Shown: piece after piece, positions 1 to 6,189 of the stretch
Position numbering within the stretch: the stretch's first letter is position 1
Layout of the letters: each line of letters opens with the position of its first letter
NCBI GenBank assembly: GCA_002371495.1
Contig: DFIX01000033.1
Coordinates: forward strand, 1-6,204
DNA: 6,204 nucleotides
Direction: 5' to 3'
Origin: Eggerthellaceae bacterium UBA3686
GTDB taxonomy: Bacteria; Actinomycetota; Coriobacteriia; Coriobacteriales; Eggerthellaceae
The notes under the pieces: model-generated
Told to the model about the DNA's origin: nothing
The model's database searches: none
What the model saw: only the letters and a program-made list of their open reading frames with translations
Made by a program: the position numbers and the translations under genes

Positions 1-15
1 AGTTTCGCGAGCTGT

Positions 16-52
16 AAATGTGAAATAGGGGTCAGACCCCTTTTTCACATTT
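16..52 (+). repeat. Palindromic repeat copy R1 (GGGGTCAGACCCC core)
   Basis: Two 18-base arms flank a central A at 34. The left arm is AAATGTGAAATAGGGGTC and the right arm is GACCCCTTTTTCACATTT. They are reverse complements except at T26/T42. The copy lies directly upstream of the glycosyltransferase ribosome binding site. As RNA it would fold into a long hairpin with a CAG loop, followed by U residues, so it could terminate transcription from upstream. Strand is assigned by the central A. It belongs to the same family as the copies at 2333, 2388, 4500, 4554 and 6180. Confidence 0.95.
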
Positions 53-54
53 TT

Positions 55-60
55 GAAGGA
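55..60 (+). promoter_or_regulatory. Ribosome binding site of the glycosyltransferase gene
   Basis: GAAGGA lies 5 bases before the ATG at 66 and begins three bases after repeat R1 ends. It supports the chosen start. No promoter is recognisable in the 65 bases upstream, so transcription probably starts outside the window. Confidence 0.7.
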
Positions 61-65
61 AGAAA

Positions 66-2342
66 ATGAACGAAACAAGCGACCTGGTCTCGATTATCAT
101 ACCGGCATATAACGCAAGCGCCTACATTGCGCGCTCGATCAGCAGCGCGCTTTCGCAGACGCACGCCAACGTGCAGGTCGTGGTCATCGACGATGGCTCG
201 ACAGACGATACGGCGGCACTCGTGCAGGCGATCTGCGCGCGCGACAAGCGCGTGACGCTCGTGCGCCACGAGCAGAACCGAGGCAGACTCGAGGCGCGCC
301 GCACCGGCATCGGCGCGGCAACAGGCGCATTCACGTTGTTCCTCGATGCCGACGACGAGCTCGCCTCCAACGCGGCCGAGCGGCTGCTGGCCGAGCAGGC
401 AGGCCGCTTCGACATCGTGCAGTGCGATTTCGACATCCGCTACCTCAACTACGTCTCGCCCGACGAGCGTCGCTTCAACCGCGACTTCAACCGTCCGCCA
501 GCCGCGACTGCCGAGGGTGACGACATAACGCACCTGGTGTTTCGCGAGCGGCGCACCACGTGGAGCCTCTGCGGCAAGCTCATGCGCACCGACCTGCTGA
601 AACGCGCCATCGGCTACATACAGCCCGGGTCGCTGACGCAAGCCGAGGATGCGTGCCTGTTCTTCATCGTGTCGTGCCTGGCCAACACCTACAAGGGCGT
701 GCCCTCGCTCGTCGGCTACGTGTACCATATCGACGCGGGCGGCTCGGACGCGCGCTGGAAGACGATGAACCTCGAGCAGTTCGGCTACAGCTGCGGTTAC
801 GTCGACGCGATGGAGCGCATCCGCGCGTTCCTCGACGAGACCGGGCGCGCTGACGACCTGCGGGCCGACTACGAAACCGTGCGCTACGAGCACGTGCGCG
901 CCGTGGCCGACAAACTGGCCCACACGGTCGAGCGCCCAGCGCGCCCGCAGGCGTTCGCAGAGCTCGTGAGCAGGTGGAAGCCCGCCGAGGCAATCGCCGC
1001 GCTCTCGGAGGTCTGCTGGGAAGAAGCCGCCGACGCCGTGGAGTCCGTGGCGGCATCGCCCGCGCTATCCTGCTCGCCGCACCGGATTCGCACGGTGGCG
1101 GCCTACCACTACCGCATGCACATCGGCGGCGCCGAGCGCGTTGCGGCCACGCTTGCCAACGTGTGGGCGGACCAGGGCCTGCGCGTCGTGTTCTTCGCCG
1201 ACGAACCGCGGGAAAACTGCGCCTACGACCTGCCCGAAAACGTCATCTGGGTCGAGCTTCCCGCCACCGAGGGCGTCGAGCGCGGCGCCTACGCCGAGCG
1301 CGCGCAGGTCATCGAGCGCGCCGTGCGCGATTACCATATAGACGCTTTCGTCAGCCATCAGTGGTGGAACAGGCTCATCGCCTGGGACATGTTGCTGCTG
1401 AAGACGCTCGACGTGCCGTTCTGCGTGCTGTGCCACAGCATCTTCGAGATCCTGTTCTTCGAGGCCAACCCGGCCGAGTTCGATTGCACGCGCCTGTTCA
1501 GGCACGTTGATGGGCTCGTGGTGCTCTCGAGCGCCGACATGGCATTTTGGCGTCGCTTCAACCCGCGCGTCTGGCAGACGTGCAATCCCGCCACCGTACA
1601 GCCCGACCCTGCGCGCATGTCCTCGCTCGCCGGCAAAGACGTCGTGTGGGTGGGAAGGCTCTCGGCGTTCGACAAGCAGCCCGCCGAGGCGCTGGAAATC
1701 ATGGCGCGCGCCATGGCGCACGATCCTGAGCTGACGCTGACGTTGGTGGGCACCTCCGACAACCCGCGCGACGAGCGCGACCTGCGAGCGCTCGCGCGCC
1801 GACTCGGCATCGAGGAGCGCGTCGAGTTCGTGGGCGCGACCGGCGACACTGCCCCGTACTACGAGCGCGCGAGCATGCTGCTTCTGACCTCGCGCCTCGA
1901 CGGGTGGTGCCTGGTGCTGGCCGAAGCCAAGGCGCTCGGGCTTCCCTGCGTCATGTACGAGATGCCCTACCTGACGCTCACGCAGGGCAGCCGCGGCATC
2001 GTGGCCGTGCCGCAGGGCGACCGCGAGGCGGCCGCGCGCGCGGTGGTCGAGCTTGCCGCCGACTCCGCCCGCCGTGCCCAGCTAGGCGCCGACGCGTTCG
2101 CGCACATGTGCGAGATTGCATCGTTTGACCTGGGCGCCTTGTGGGAAGAAGTCTTCGCCGAGCTCGCCCGCGGCAGCGTGCGACGCGAAGGCTTCGACGA
2201 GCAGGACGCACAATGGGACCTTCTGCTCGACGGCCTGAAGGAGTCCGTGCGCAAGGCGTCCGACCCCGGCATCCGCACCTACGCCAAGCGCAAGGCCTAC
2301 GCCGCCGCCCGCTCGCTCTACCACCGCCTCAAAAATGTGTAA
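66..2342 (+). CDS. Two-domain glycosyltransferase (GT2 N-terminal, GT4 C-terminal)
   Basis: Predicted 758-residue cytoplasmic protein with two complete-looking glycosyltransferase modules. The N-terminal GT-A (family 2) module starts with SIIIPAYNAS, then DDGSTDD at 42-48 and DADDE at 94-98, the usual nucleotide-sugar and metal-binding positions. A helical linker covers roughly 235-340. The GT-B (family 4) module starts near 343 with HIGGAERV at 352-359, followed by SHQWW (430-434), HS (457-458), VWVGRL (527-532) and K537. The acidic motif normally written EX7E is D612...E620, with Asp replacing the first Glu. A basic tail (about 700-758) ends the protein. I see no signal peptide or membrane segment. 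By family, such proteins transfer sugars onto envelope polysaccharides, glycolipids or proteins; donor and acceptor cannot be read here. The last codons AAT GTG TAA lie inside repeat R2, so the C-terminal Asn-Val and the stop come from the repeat. Start chosen by GAAGGA at 55-60. Confidence 0.9.
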   Translation: MNETSDLVSIIIPAYNASAYIARSISSALSQTHANVQVVVIDDGSTDDTAALVQAICARDKRVTLVRHEQNRGRLEARRTGIGAATGAFTLFLDADDELASNAAERLLAEQAGRFDIVQCDFDIRYLNYVSPDERRFNRDFNRPPAATAEGDDITHLVFRERRTTWSLCGKLMRTDLLKRAIGYIQPGSLTQAEDACLFFIVSCLANTYKGVPSLVGYVYHIDAGGSDARWKTMNLEQFGYSCGYVDAMERIRAFLDETGRADDLRADYETVRYEHVRAVADKLAHTVERPARPQAFAELVSRWKPAEAIAALSEVCWEEAADAVESVAASPALSCSPHRIRTVAAYHYRMHIGGAERVAATLANVWADQGLRVVFFADEPRENCAYDLPENVIWVELPATEGVERGAYAERAQVIERAVRDYHIDAFVSHQWWNRLIAWDMLLLKTLDVPFCVLCHSIFEILFFEANPAEFDCTRLFRHVDGLVVLSSADMAFWRRFNPRVWQTCNPATVQPDPARMSSLAGKDVVWVGRLSAFDKQPAEALEIMARAMAHDPELTLTLVGTSDNPRDERDLRALARRLGIEERVEFVGATGDTAPYYERASMLLLTSRLDGWCLVLAEAKALGLPCVMYEMPYLTLTQGSRGIVAVPQGDREAAARAVVELAADSARRAQLGADAFAHMCEIASFDLGALWEEVFAELARGSVRREGFDEQDAQWDLLLDGLKESVRKASDPGIRTYAKRKAYAAARSLYHRLKNV

Positions 2343-2369
2343 AAAGGGTCAGACCCCTTTTACACATTT
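2333..2369 (+). repeat. Palindromic repeat copy R2, supplies the glycosyltransferase stop codon
   Basis: Left arm AAATGTGTAAAAAGGGTC, central A at 2351, right arm GACCCCTTTTACACATTT. The arms pair except A2345 opposite C2357. The TAA at 2340-2342 within the left arm is the stop codon of the glycosyltransferase gene. The copy forms a pair with R3, with 18 unrelated bases between them. Hairpin plus U-run potential makes it a possible terminator. Confidence 0.95.
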
Positions 2370-2387
2370 CGCCCCGGCCTCTGCCTA

Positions 2388-2424
2388 AAAGGTGAAAAAG
2401 GGGTCTGACCCTTTTTTCACATTT
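2388..2424 (-). repeat. Palindromic repeat copy R3 (inverted relative to R2)
   Basis: On the + strand the centre is T2406 and the core reads GGGGTCTGACCC, so this copy faces the opposite way to the others. Read on the - strand, its left arm AAATGTGAAAAAAGGGTC is identical to that of R5. Arm mismatches are G2391/A2421 and G2400/T2412. R2 and R3 together form an inverted pair with centres 55 bases apart. Confidence 0.92.
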
Positions 2425-2425
2425 T

Positions 2426-2449
2426 CTGTAACCGCGTGGTTACAGTTTT
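2426..2449 (+). terminator. Intrinsic terminator after the glycosyltransferase gene
   Basis: CTGTAACC (2426-2433) and GGTTACAG (2438-2445) form a perfect 8-base-pair stem with a GCGT loop, followed by TTTT. This is a standard Rho-independent layout. It follows R2 and R3, which may also terminate, and isolates the glycosyltransferase transcript from gatCAB. The T run is short, so efficiency is uncertain; the stem is symmetric and preceded by TTTTC, so it may be weaker in reverse. Confidence 0.7.
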
Positions 2450-2534
2450 GGGCGAATCTTGCCTGCGAATACCGCTTGGCGTGTCGTGATTGTAAAGCGG
2501 GGCCGACCTGCGCGCGAGGGCCGCAAGGCATGCG

Positions 2535-2540
2535 TATAAT
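2535..2540 (+). promoter_or_regulatory. -10 box of the probable gatCAB promoter
   Basis: A perfect TATAAT lies in an otherwise GC-rich region, 155 bases before the gatC start. A TG pair precedes it at 2531-2532, one base further away than in a classical extended -10. The bases 16-18 upstream (around 2511-2518) are GC-rich and do not resemble TTGACA. If used, transcription would start near 2546-2548 and give a leader of about 148 bases. Confidence 0.55.
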
Positions 2541-2573
2541 AGCCAAGTTACCTATTTAGCAGGATAGTTGGTG

Positions 2574-2684
2574 AAAAGCCACGCAGCCACGCTGCGCAGC
2601 CAAGCTCTGTAGCCGGCCACGTAGCAAAGCCGCGTAGCCAAGCCACACAGCTAAGCCACGAAGGAAAGCAACGCAGGAAAGCAG
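2574..2684 (+). repeat. Imperfect 13-base tandem repeat array in the gatCAB leader
   Basis: Eight consecutive units fit the consensus CCAAGCCACGCAG: starts at 2574, 2587, 2600, 2613 (12 bases, one deleted), 2625, 2638, 2651 and 2664, plus a partial ninth at 2677-2684. Every full unit keeps the GC at positions 5-6 and the AG at 12-13; the others differ from consensus at one to four positions. The period is not a multiple of three, so it does not look coding. In the last units the first base is G, so unit junctions read AGGAAAG (2662-2668 and 2675-2681), which resembles a ribosome binding site. Confidence 0.8.
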
Positions 2685-2685
2685 G
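2675..2685 (+). promoter_or_regulatory. Candidate ribosome binding site region of gatC
   Basis: AGGAAAG at 2675-2681 lies 13 bases before the ATG, and AGG at 2683-2685 lies 9 bases before it. Neither is ideal: the stronger match is too far and the better-spaced one is short. The ATG at 2695 is nevertheless the only start that gives a normal GatC N-terminus. The site is formed by the end of the 13-base repeat array. Confidence 0.4.
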
Positions 2686-2694
2686 TACCAACGC

Positions 2695-3006
2695 ATGGCA
2701 CAGCATGTGACCGAGCGGGACGTGCGCGACATCGCGGAATACGCGCGCATCCACCTCGACCCCGACGAGGTCGTCCAGATGACGGTCGACCTGAACAACA
2801 TCATCGAGAGCCTCAAGCCCATCACCGAATACGACCTGGAAGGCGTCGAGCCGACGTTCCACCCCATCGGAAGCCTCAGCAACGTCATGCGCGAAGACGT
2901 GGAGACGACGAGCTTCACGCACGAAGAGGCGCTTTCCAACGCACCCGCGCAGCAGGACGGCTGCTTCCTCATCCCGTCGATTCTGGGCGAAGGGGGCGAT
3001 CGCTAA
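2695..3006 (+). CDS. gatC: Asp/Glu-tRNA amidotransferase subunit C
   Basis: This 103-residue protein is the small structural subunit of GatCAB, the cytoplasmic enzyme that converts Glu-tRNA(Gln) and Asp-tRNA(Asn) into Gln-tRNA(Gln) and Asn-tRNA(Asn). In known structures GatC wraps around the GatA-GatB interface and stabilises the complex. Family hallmarks are visible in order: an N-terminal helical part (VRDIAEYARIHL at 10-21), VEPTFHP at 51-57, MREDV at 65-69, EALSNAP at 78-84 and a FLIP segment near the end that corresponds to the usual FxVP. Length is normal for the family. Its stop overlaps the start of gatA by one base (TAATG), pointing to translational coupling. It is probably transcribed from the TATAAT at 2535. 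Confidence 0.95.
   Translation: MAQHVTERDVRDIAEYARIHLDPDEVVQMTVDLNNIIESLKPITEYDLEGVEPTFHPIGSLSNVMREDVETTSFTHEEALSNAPAQQDGCFLIPSILGEGGDR
2991..2996 (+). promoter_or_regulatory. Ribosome binding site of gatA
   Basis: AGGGGG lies inside the end of gatC, 9 bases before the gatA ATG at 3006. With the TAATG overlap it supports coupled initiation at this start. Confidence 0.6.
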
Positions 3007-4499
3007 TGGCAACGCTTGACCAGCAAAACCAACTGTACGCCATGGGCGTGCGTCAGATTCAAGCAGGCCTCGACGCGCGCGATTTCAGCGCGCACGAGGT
3101 AGCGCAAGCGGCGCTCGACCGCATTGCCGCACGCGACGCCGACGTGCATGCGTACCTCGAGGTCACAGAAGAGCTCGCCTACGAGGCTGCCGACAAGATT
3201 GACGCCGCGCTCGCAAGCGGAAGCAAGGCAGCCGAGCTCGGGCCGATTGCCGGCGCGCCCATCGCCTTCAAAGACAACATGAACCTGACGGGCACGCATA
3301 CGACCTGCTCGTCGCACATGCTCGAGTCGTACGTCTCGCCCTACACCGCCACTTGCGTGGCGCGCGCCATCCAGGCCGGCGGCATTCCGCTCGGCAAGCT
3401 GAACATGGACGAGTTCGCGTTCGGCTCGTCGACCGAGACCTCGGCGTTCGGCTGCACCCACAATCCCTGGGACCTCGAGCGCGTGCCCGGCGGCTCGTCG
3501 GGCGGTTCGGCTGCGGCGGTCGCGGCGGGCCTGGCCACGCTCACGCTCGGCTCCGACACCGGCGGCTCGATCCGCCAGCCGGGCAGCTTTACGGGCACCG
3601 TTGCCGTCAAGCCGACCTACGGCGTGGTCAGCCGCTACGGCATCGTCGCGTTCGGCAGCTCGCTCGACCAGGTCGGCCCCTTCGCCCGCTCGGTCGAGGA
3701 CGCGGCGCTGACCCTCAACGCCATCAGCGGCCACGACCCGCTCGACTGCACGAGCCAGGAGGTCGCGACCGACTTCACCGCCAACCTCGCCGAGGGCGTG
3801 CGCGGCATGCGCGTGGGCGTCGTCCCCGCCTTCATGCAGGCCCAGGGCCTCGAGCCCGAGGTCAAGGCCAAGGTCGAGGAAGCCGCCGAGCACCTGCGCG
3901 CCGCCGGCGCCGAGCTCGTCGAGGTCGAGCTTCCCAACGCCCAGGCGGCCATGAGCGCCTACTACGTGCTGGGCCCGTGCGAGGCCTTCAGCAACCTCTC
4001 GCGCTTCGACTCGGTGCGCTACGGCTATTGCGATCCCGGCCACAAGGACCTGGGCGGCCAGTACGAGGCCAGCCGCGCCAAGGGCTTCGGCCCCGAGGCG
4101 CGCCGCCGCATCATGCTCGGCAGCTACCTGCTTTCGGCCGGCGTGTACGACAAGTACTACTACCCGGCGCAGCAGGTGCGCACGCTGATCACGGCCGACT
4201 ACACGCGCGCCTACGAGAAATGCGACGTCATCCTGGCTCCCGTCAGCCCGCGCACCGCGTTCAAGTTCGGCGAGATCAGCGACCCGACCAGCATGTACCT
4301 GTCCGACATGTTCACCATCTCGATCAACATCGCCGGCAACGGCGGCATGTCGCTGCCCGCCGGCCTCGGCGCCGACACGCACCTTCCCGTCGGCGTGCAG
4401 CTGATCGGCCCGCAATTCCGCGACCAGAACATGTTCCGTGCGGCTGCCGCGCTCGAGCAGGTCTACGGCCCCGCTCCCGTTGCCCCCGCCTTCGCGTAA
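3006..4499 (+). CDS. gatA: Asp/Glu-tRNA amidotransferase subunit A (glutaminase)
   Basis: This 497-residue amidase-signature enzyme hydrolyses glutamine and passes the ammonia to GatB through an internal channel. The Ser-cisSer-Lys triad is intact: K89 in FKDN, S164 in PGGSSGGS and S188 in DTGGSIRQP. The spacings of 75 and 24 residues match those of the Staphylococcus aureus enzyme (K79, S154, S178). The glycine/serine-rich signature runs from about 161 to 190, and a second conserved block includes KPTYGVVSRYG and LDQVGP (about 200-225). Length is normal. It overlaps gatC by one base and ends with TAA one base before repeat R4, which separates it from gatB. Nothing in the sequence suggests an inactive copy. 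Confidence 0.97.
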   Translation: MATLDQQNQLYAMGVRQIQAGLDARDFSAHEVAQAALDRIAARDADVHAYLEVTEELAYEAADKIDAALASGSKAAELGPIAGAPIAFKDNMNLTGTHTTCSSHMLESYVSPYTATCVARAIQAGGIPLGKLNMDEFAFGSSTETSAFGCTHNPWDLERVPGGSSGGSAAAVAAGLATLTLGSDTGGSIRQPGSFTGTVAVKPTYGVVSRYGIVAFGSSLDQVGPFARSVEDAALTLNAISGHDPLDCTSQEVATDFTANLAEGVRGMRVGVVPAFMQAQGLEPEVKAKVEEAAEHLRAAGAELVEVELPNAQAAMSAYYVLGPCEAFSNLSRFDSVRYGYCDPGHKDLGGQYEASRAKGFGPEARRRIMLGSYLLSAGVYDKYYYPAQQVRTLITADYTRAYEKCDVILAPVSPRTAFKFGEISDPTSMYLSDMFTISINIAGNGGMSLPAGLGADTHLPVGVQLIGPQFRDQNMFRAAAALEQVYGPAPVAPAFA

Positions 4500-4536
4500 A
4501 AATGTGTAAAAGGGGTCAGACCCCTTTTACACATTC
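4500..4536 (+). repeat. Palindromic repeat copy R4, directly after the gatA stop
   Basis: Left arm AAATGTGTAAAAGGGGTC, central A at 4518, right arm GACCCCTTTTACACATTC. The inner 17 bases of each arm pair perfectly; only the outermost pair (A4500/C4536) fails. The gatA stop codon TAA ends at 4499, so the repeat begins at the next base. The RNA hairpin is followed by few U residues beyond its own stem, yet the right arm itself contains UUUU after the GC core, as in a terminator. Confidence 0.95.
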
Positions 4537-4553
4537 CCTTTGTGTCGACAGAA

Positions 4554-4590
4554 AAATGTGAAAAAAGGGTCAGACCCCTTTTACACATTT
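4554..4590 (+). repeat. Palindromic repeat copy R5 (hybrid arms), upstream of gatB
   Basis: Left arm AAATGTGAAAAAAGGGTC, central A at 4572, right arm GACCCCTTTTACACATTT. The left arm is of the TGTGAAAA type and the right arm of the TTTTACACA type, so this copy is a hybrid. Arm mismatches are A4561/A4583 and A4566/C4578. It lies in the same orientation as R4, 17 bases downstream of it, and ends 21 bases before the gatB start. Confidence 0.95.
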
Positions 4591-4591
4591 C

Positions 4592-4606
4592 GAGGAAAGA
4601 GAAGAG
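4592..4606 (+). promoter_or_regulatory. Purine-rich ribosome binding region of gatB
   Basis: GAGGAAAGAGAAGAG begins two bases after R5. Its strongest match, GAGGA (4592-4596), is 15 bases from the ATG at 4612; the well-placed part is AAGAG (4602-4606), 5 bases away. It favours ATG 4612 over the next in-frame ATG at 4621 and over a TTG at 4540. Confidence 0.5.
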
Positions 4607-4611
4607 CTTTC

Positions 4612-6189
4612 ATGAAGACGATGGAAGAAGTACTGCAGGACTGGGAGGCCGTTATCGGCCTCGAGGTCCACTGCGAGCTGACCAAGCTCGAAACCAAGAT
4701 GTTCTGCGGCTGCAAGCTCGAGTTCGGCGCCGAGCCCAACACGCACACGTGTCCCGTGTGCCTGGGGCTTCCGGGCGCGCTGCCCGTGCCCAACCGCGCC
4801 GCAATTCAGAGCATCGTGCTGGCGGGCCTGGCCACCAACTGCGACATCGAGAAACACACGATGTTCTACCGCAAGGGCTACATGTATCCCGACATGGCCA
4901 AGAATTTCCAAACCACGCAGGGCCCCAAGGCGTTCTGCATGCGCGGGCACCTGGACCTGTCGGTCGACGGACGCGGCGCGCAGGAGCGCCTGTTCTGGAG
5001 CGACCTGGCCGAGGGCGAGCAGTCCGAGAACATGACCCGCACGGCCGACGGCTACGTCGCGCACGTGGGCATCACGCGCATCCATATGGAAGAAGACGCC
5101 GGCAAGATGGTGCATATCGGCGGCGGCGAGGGCCGCATCGCGGGCGCCACGCACAGTCTTGTGGACTACAACCGTGCGGGCACGCCGCTCATCGAGCTCG
5201 TGACCGAACCCGACCTGCGCACGCCCGAGGAAGCGCGCCTGTTCATGCAGAAGCTGCGCCAGATTTTCCTGACGCTCGGCATTTCGGACTGCTCGATGGA
5301 AGAGGGCAGCCTGCGCGCCGACGGCAACGTCAGCTTGCGCCGCCGCGGCGCGAAGGAGTTCGGCACCAAAACCGAGCTGAAGAACATCAACTCCTTCAAG
5401 AACCTGCACGACGGCCTTGCTTACGAAATCTGCCGCCAGGCCGAGGTCCTCGAGGAAGGCGGGCAGATCTATCAGGAGACCCGCCATTGGGACCCGTCGA
5501 AGAAGCGCACAATCGTCATGCGCGTGAAGGAAACCGCAGACGACTACCGCATGTTCCCCGATCCTGACCTGGCGCCGTACGACCTGACCGACGAGTTCAT
5601 CGAGTCGGTGCGCGCCAAGCTGCCTGAGCTTCCCGACGAGCGCGCGGCGCGCTACGAGCGCGACTTCGGCCTGACGCCCTACGACGCGCGCCACCTGGTC
5701 GAGCACCGCTTCACCGTTGAATTCTTCGAGGCTGCCTGCGCGGCGGCGGGCGACCGTGCGCGCGAGCTGGCCAAACCGCTTGCCAACCTGGCGCTTAACG
5801 ACATCACGGCCTACGTGAACGCCGGCGAGGGCATCGATTTCGCGTCCACGCCGTTCACGCCGGAGCGCGGTGTTGCGCTCGTGTCGCTCCTGGCCGAGGA
5901 CGCCATCTCGTCGAAGCAGGCTAAGGAGGTCTTCGCGGCCGTGCTCGACGAGGACAAGGACCCGGCCGCCATCGTCGAGGAGCGCGGCATGAAGCAGGTC
6001 AGCGACACCGGCGCCATCGAGGCCGTCATCGACGAGGTGCTGGCCGCCAACCCCGACAAGGTCGAGCAGTACAAGGGCGGCAAGACCGGCCTCATCGGCT
6101 TCTTCGTCGGCCAGTGCATGAAGGCCATGAAGGGCCAGGGCAACCCCAAGCTCATCAACGAGCTCCTGGCCTCCAAGCTAAATGTGTAA
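4612..6189 (+). CDS. gatB: Asp/Glu-tRNA amidotransferase subunit B
   Basis: This 525-residue subunit phosphorylates the misacylated Glu or Asp on tRNA using ATP and then amidates it with ammonia from GatA. Visible hallmarks are IGLEVHCEL at 15-23, HMEEDAGK at 158-165, EPD at 199-201, MEEGSLRADGNVS further on, LKNINSF, RVKE and DYRMFPDPDL, then the YqeY-like tRNA-binding C-terminus with KGKxxG-like and GQCMKAMKGQGNPKL segments. Cysteines 32, 34, 47 and 50 (CGC and CPVC) match the zinc-binding version of GatB, which S. aureus GatB lacks. The protein is about 50 residues longer than the S. aureus one, mainly through extra sequence around 110-155. An in-frame opening continues upstream through R5 to a TTG at 4540, but those residues are repeat-encoded and not GatB-like, so I start at ATG 4612. 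The final AAT GTG TAA is inside repeat R6. Separation from gatA by 112 bases is unusual for this operon. Confidence 0.96.
   Translation: MKTMEEVLQDWEAVIGLEVHCELTKLETKMFCGCKLEFGAEPNTHTCPVCLGLPGALPVPNRAAIQSIVLAGLATNCDIEKHTMFYRKGYMYPDMAKNFQTTQGPKAFCMRGHLDLSVDGRGAQERLFWSDLAEGEQSENMTRTADGYVAHVGITRIHMEEDAGKMVHIGGGEGRIAGATHSLVDYNRAGTPLIELVTEPDLRTPEEARLFMQKLRQIFLTLGISDCSMEEGSLRADGNVSLRRRGAKEFGTKTELKNINSFKNLHDGLAYEICRQAEVLEEGGQIYQETRHWDPSKKRTIVMRVKETADDYRMFPDPDLAPYDLTDEFIESVRAKLPELPDERAARYERDFGLTPYDARHLVEHRFTVEFFEAACAAAGDRARELAKPLANLALNDITAYVNAGEGIDFASTPFTPERGVALVSLLAEDAISSKQAKEVFAAVLDEDKDPAAIVEERGMKQVSDTGAIEAVIDEVLAANPDKVEQYKGGKTGLIGFFVGQCMKAMKGQGNPKLINELLASKLNV

Larger units (their letters stand above)
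2343..2694. other. 352-base intergenic region between glycosyltransferase and gatC
   Basis: This gap contains the rest of R2, then R3, an intrinsic terminator (2426-2449), an unassigned stretch (2450-2534) where I see neither a gene nor a clear -35 box, a TATAAT box (2535-2540) and a leader with 13-base tandem repeats (2574 to about 2684). It marks the boundary between two transcription units. I see no tRNA or recognisable riboswitch. Confidence 0.8.

Noticed and set aside
2426..2449. T-box riboswitch suggested by ACCGCG near a tRNA-related operon
   Set aside because: The sequence is explained by a symmetric terminator stem. It lies upstream of the probable promoter, and the AGGGTGG part of the T-box motif and a specifier stem are missing.
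2476..2496. Possible second promoter (TTGGCG followed by TTGTAAAG)
   Set aside because: The elements are about 9 bases apart, far from the usual 16-18, and no TATAAT-like box sits at a suitable distance.
2574..2684. 13-base repeats as a CRISPR array
   Set aside because: The units are contiguous and degenerate, with no unique spacers and far shorter than CRISPR repeats.
3003..4415. Long open frame (470 codons) on the - strand opposite gatA, with similar ones opposite the glycosyltransferase and gatB
   Set aside because: It lies entirely opposite a clearly conserved gene. Long antisense frames are expected in GC-rich DNA, and its product is low-complexity with no recognisable motif.
4540..4611. 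TTG start at 4540 giving a longer GatB
   Set aside because: The added 24 residues are encoded mainly by repeat R5 and the spacer, do not resemble GatB, and have no ribosome binding site; ATG 4612 gives a normal N-terminus.
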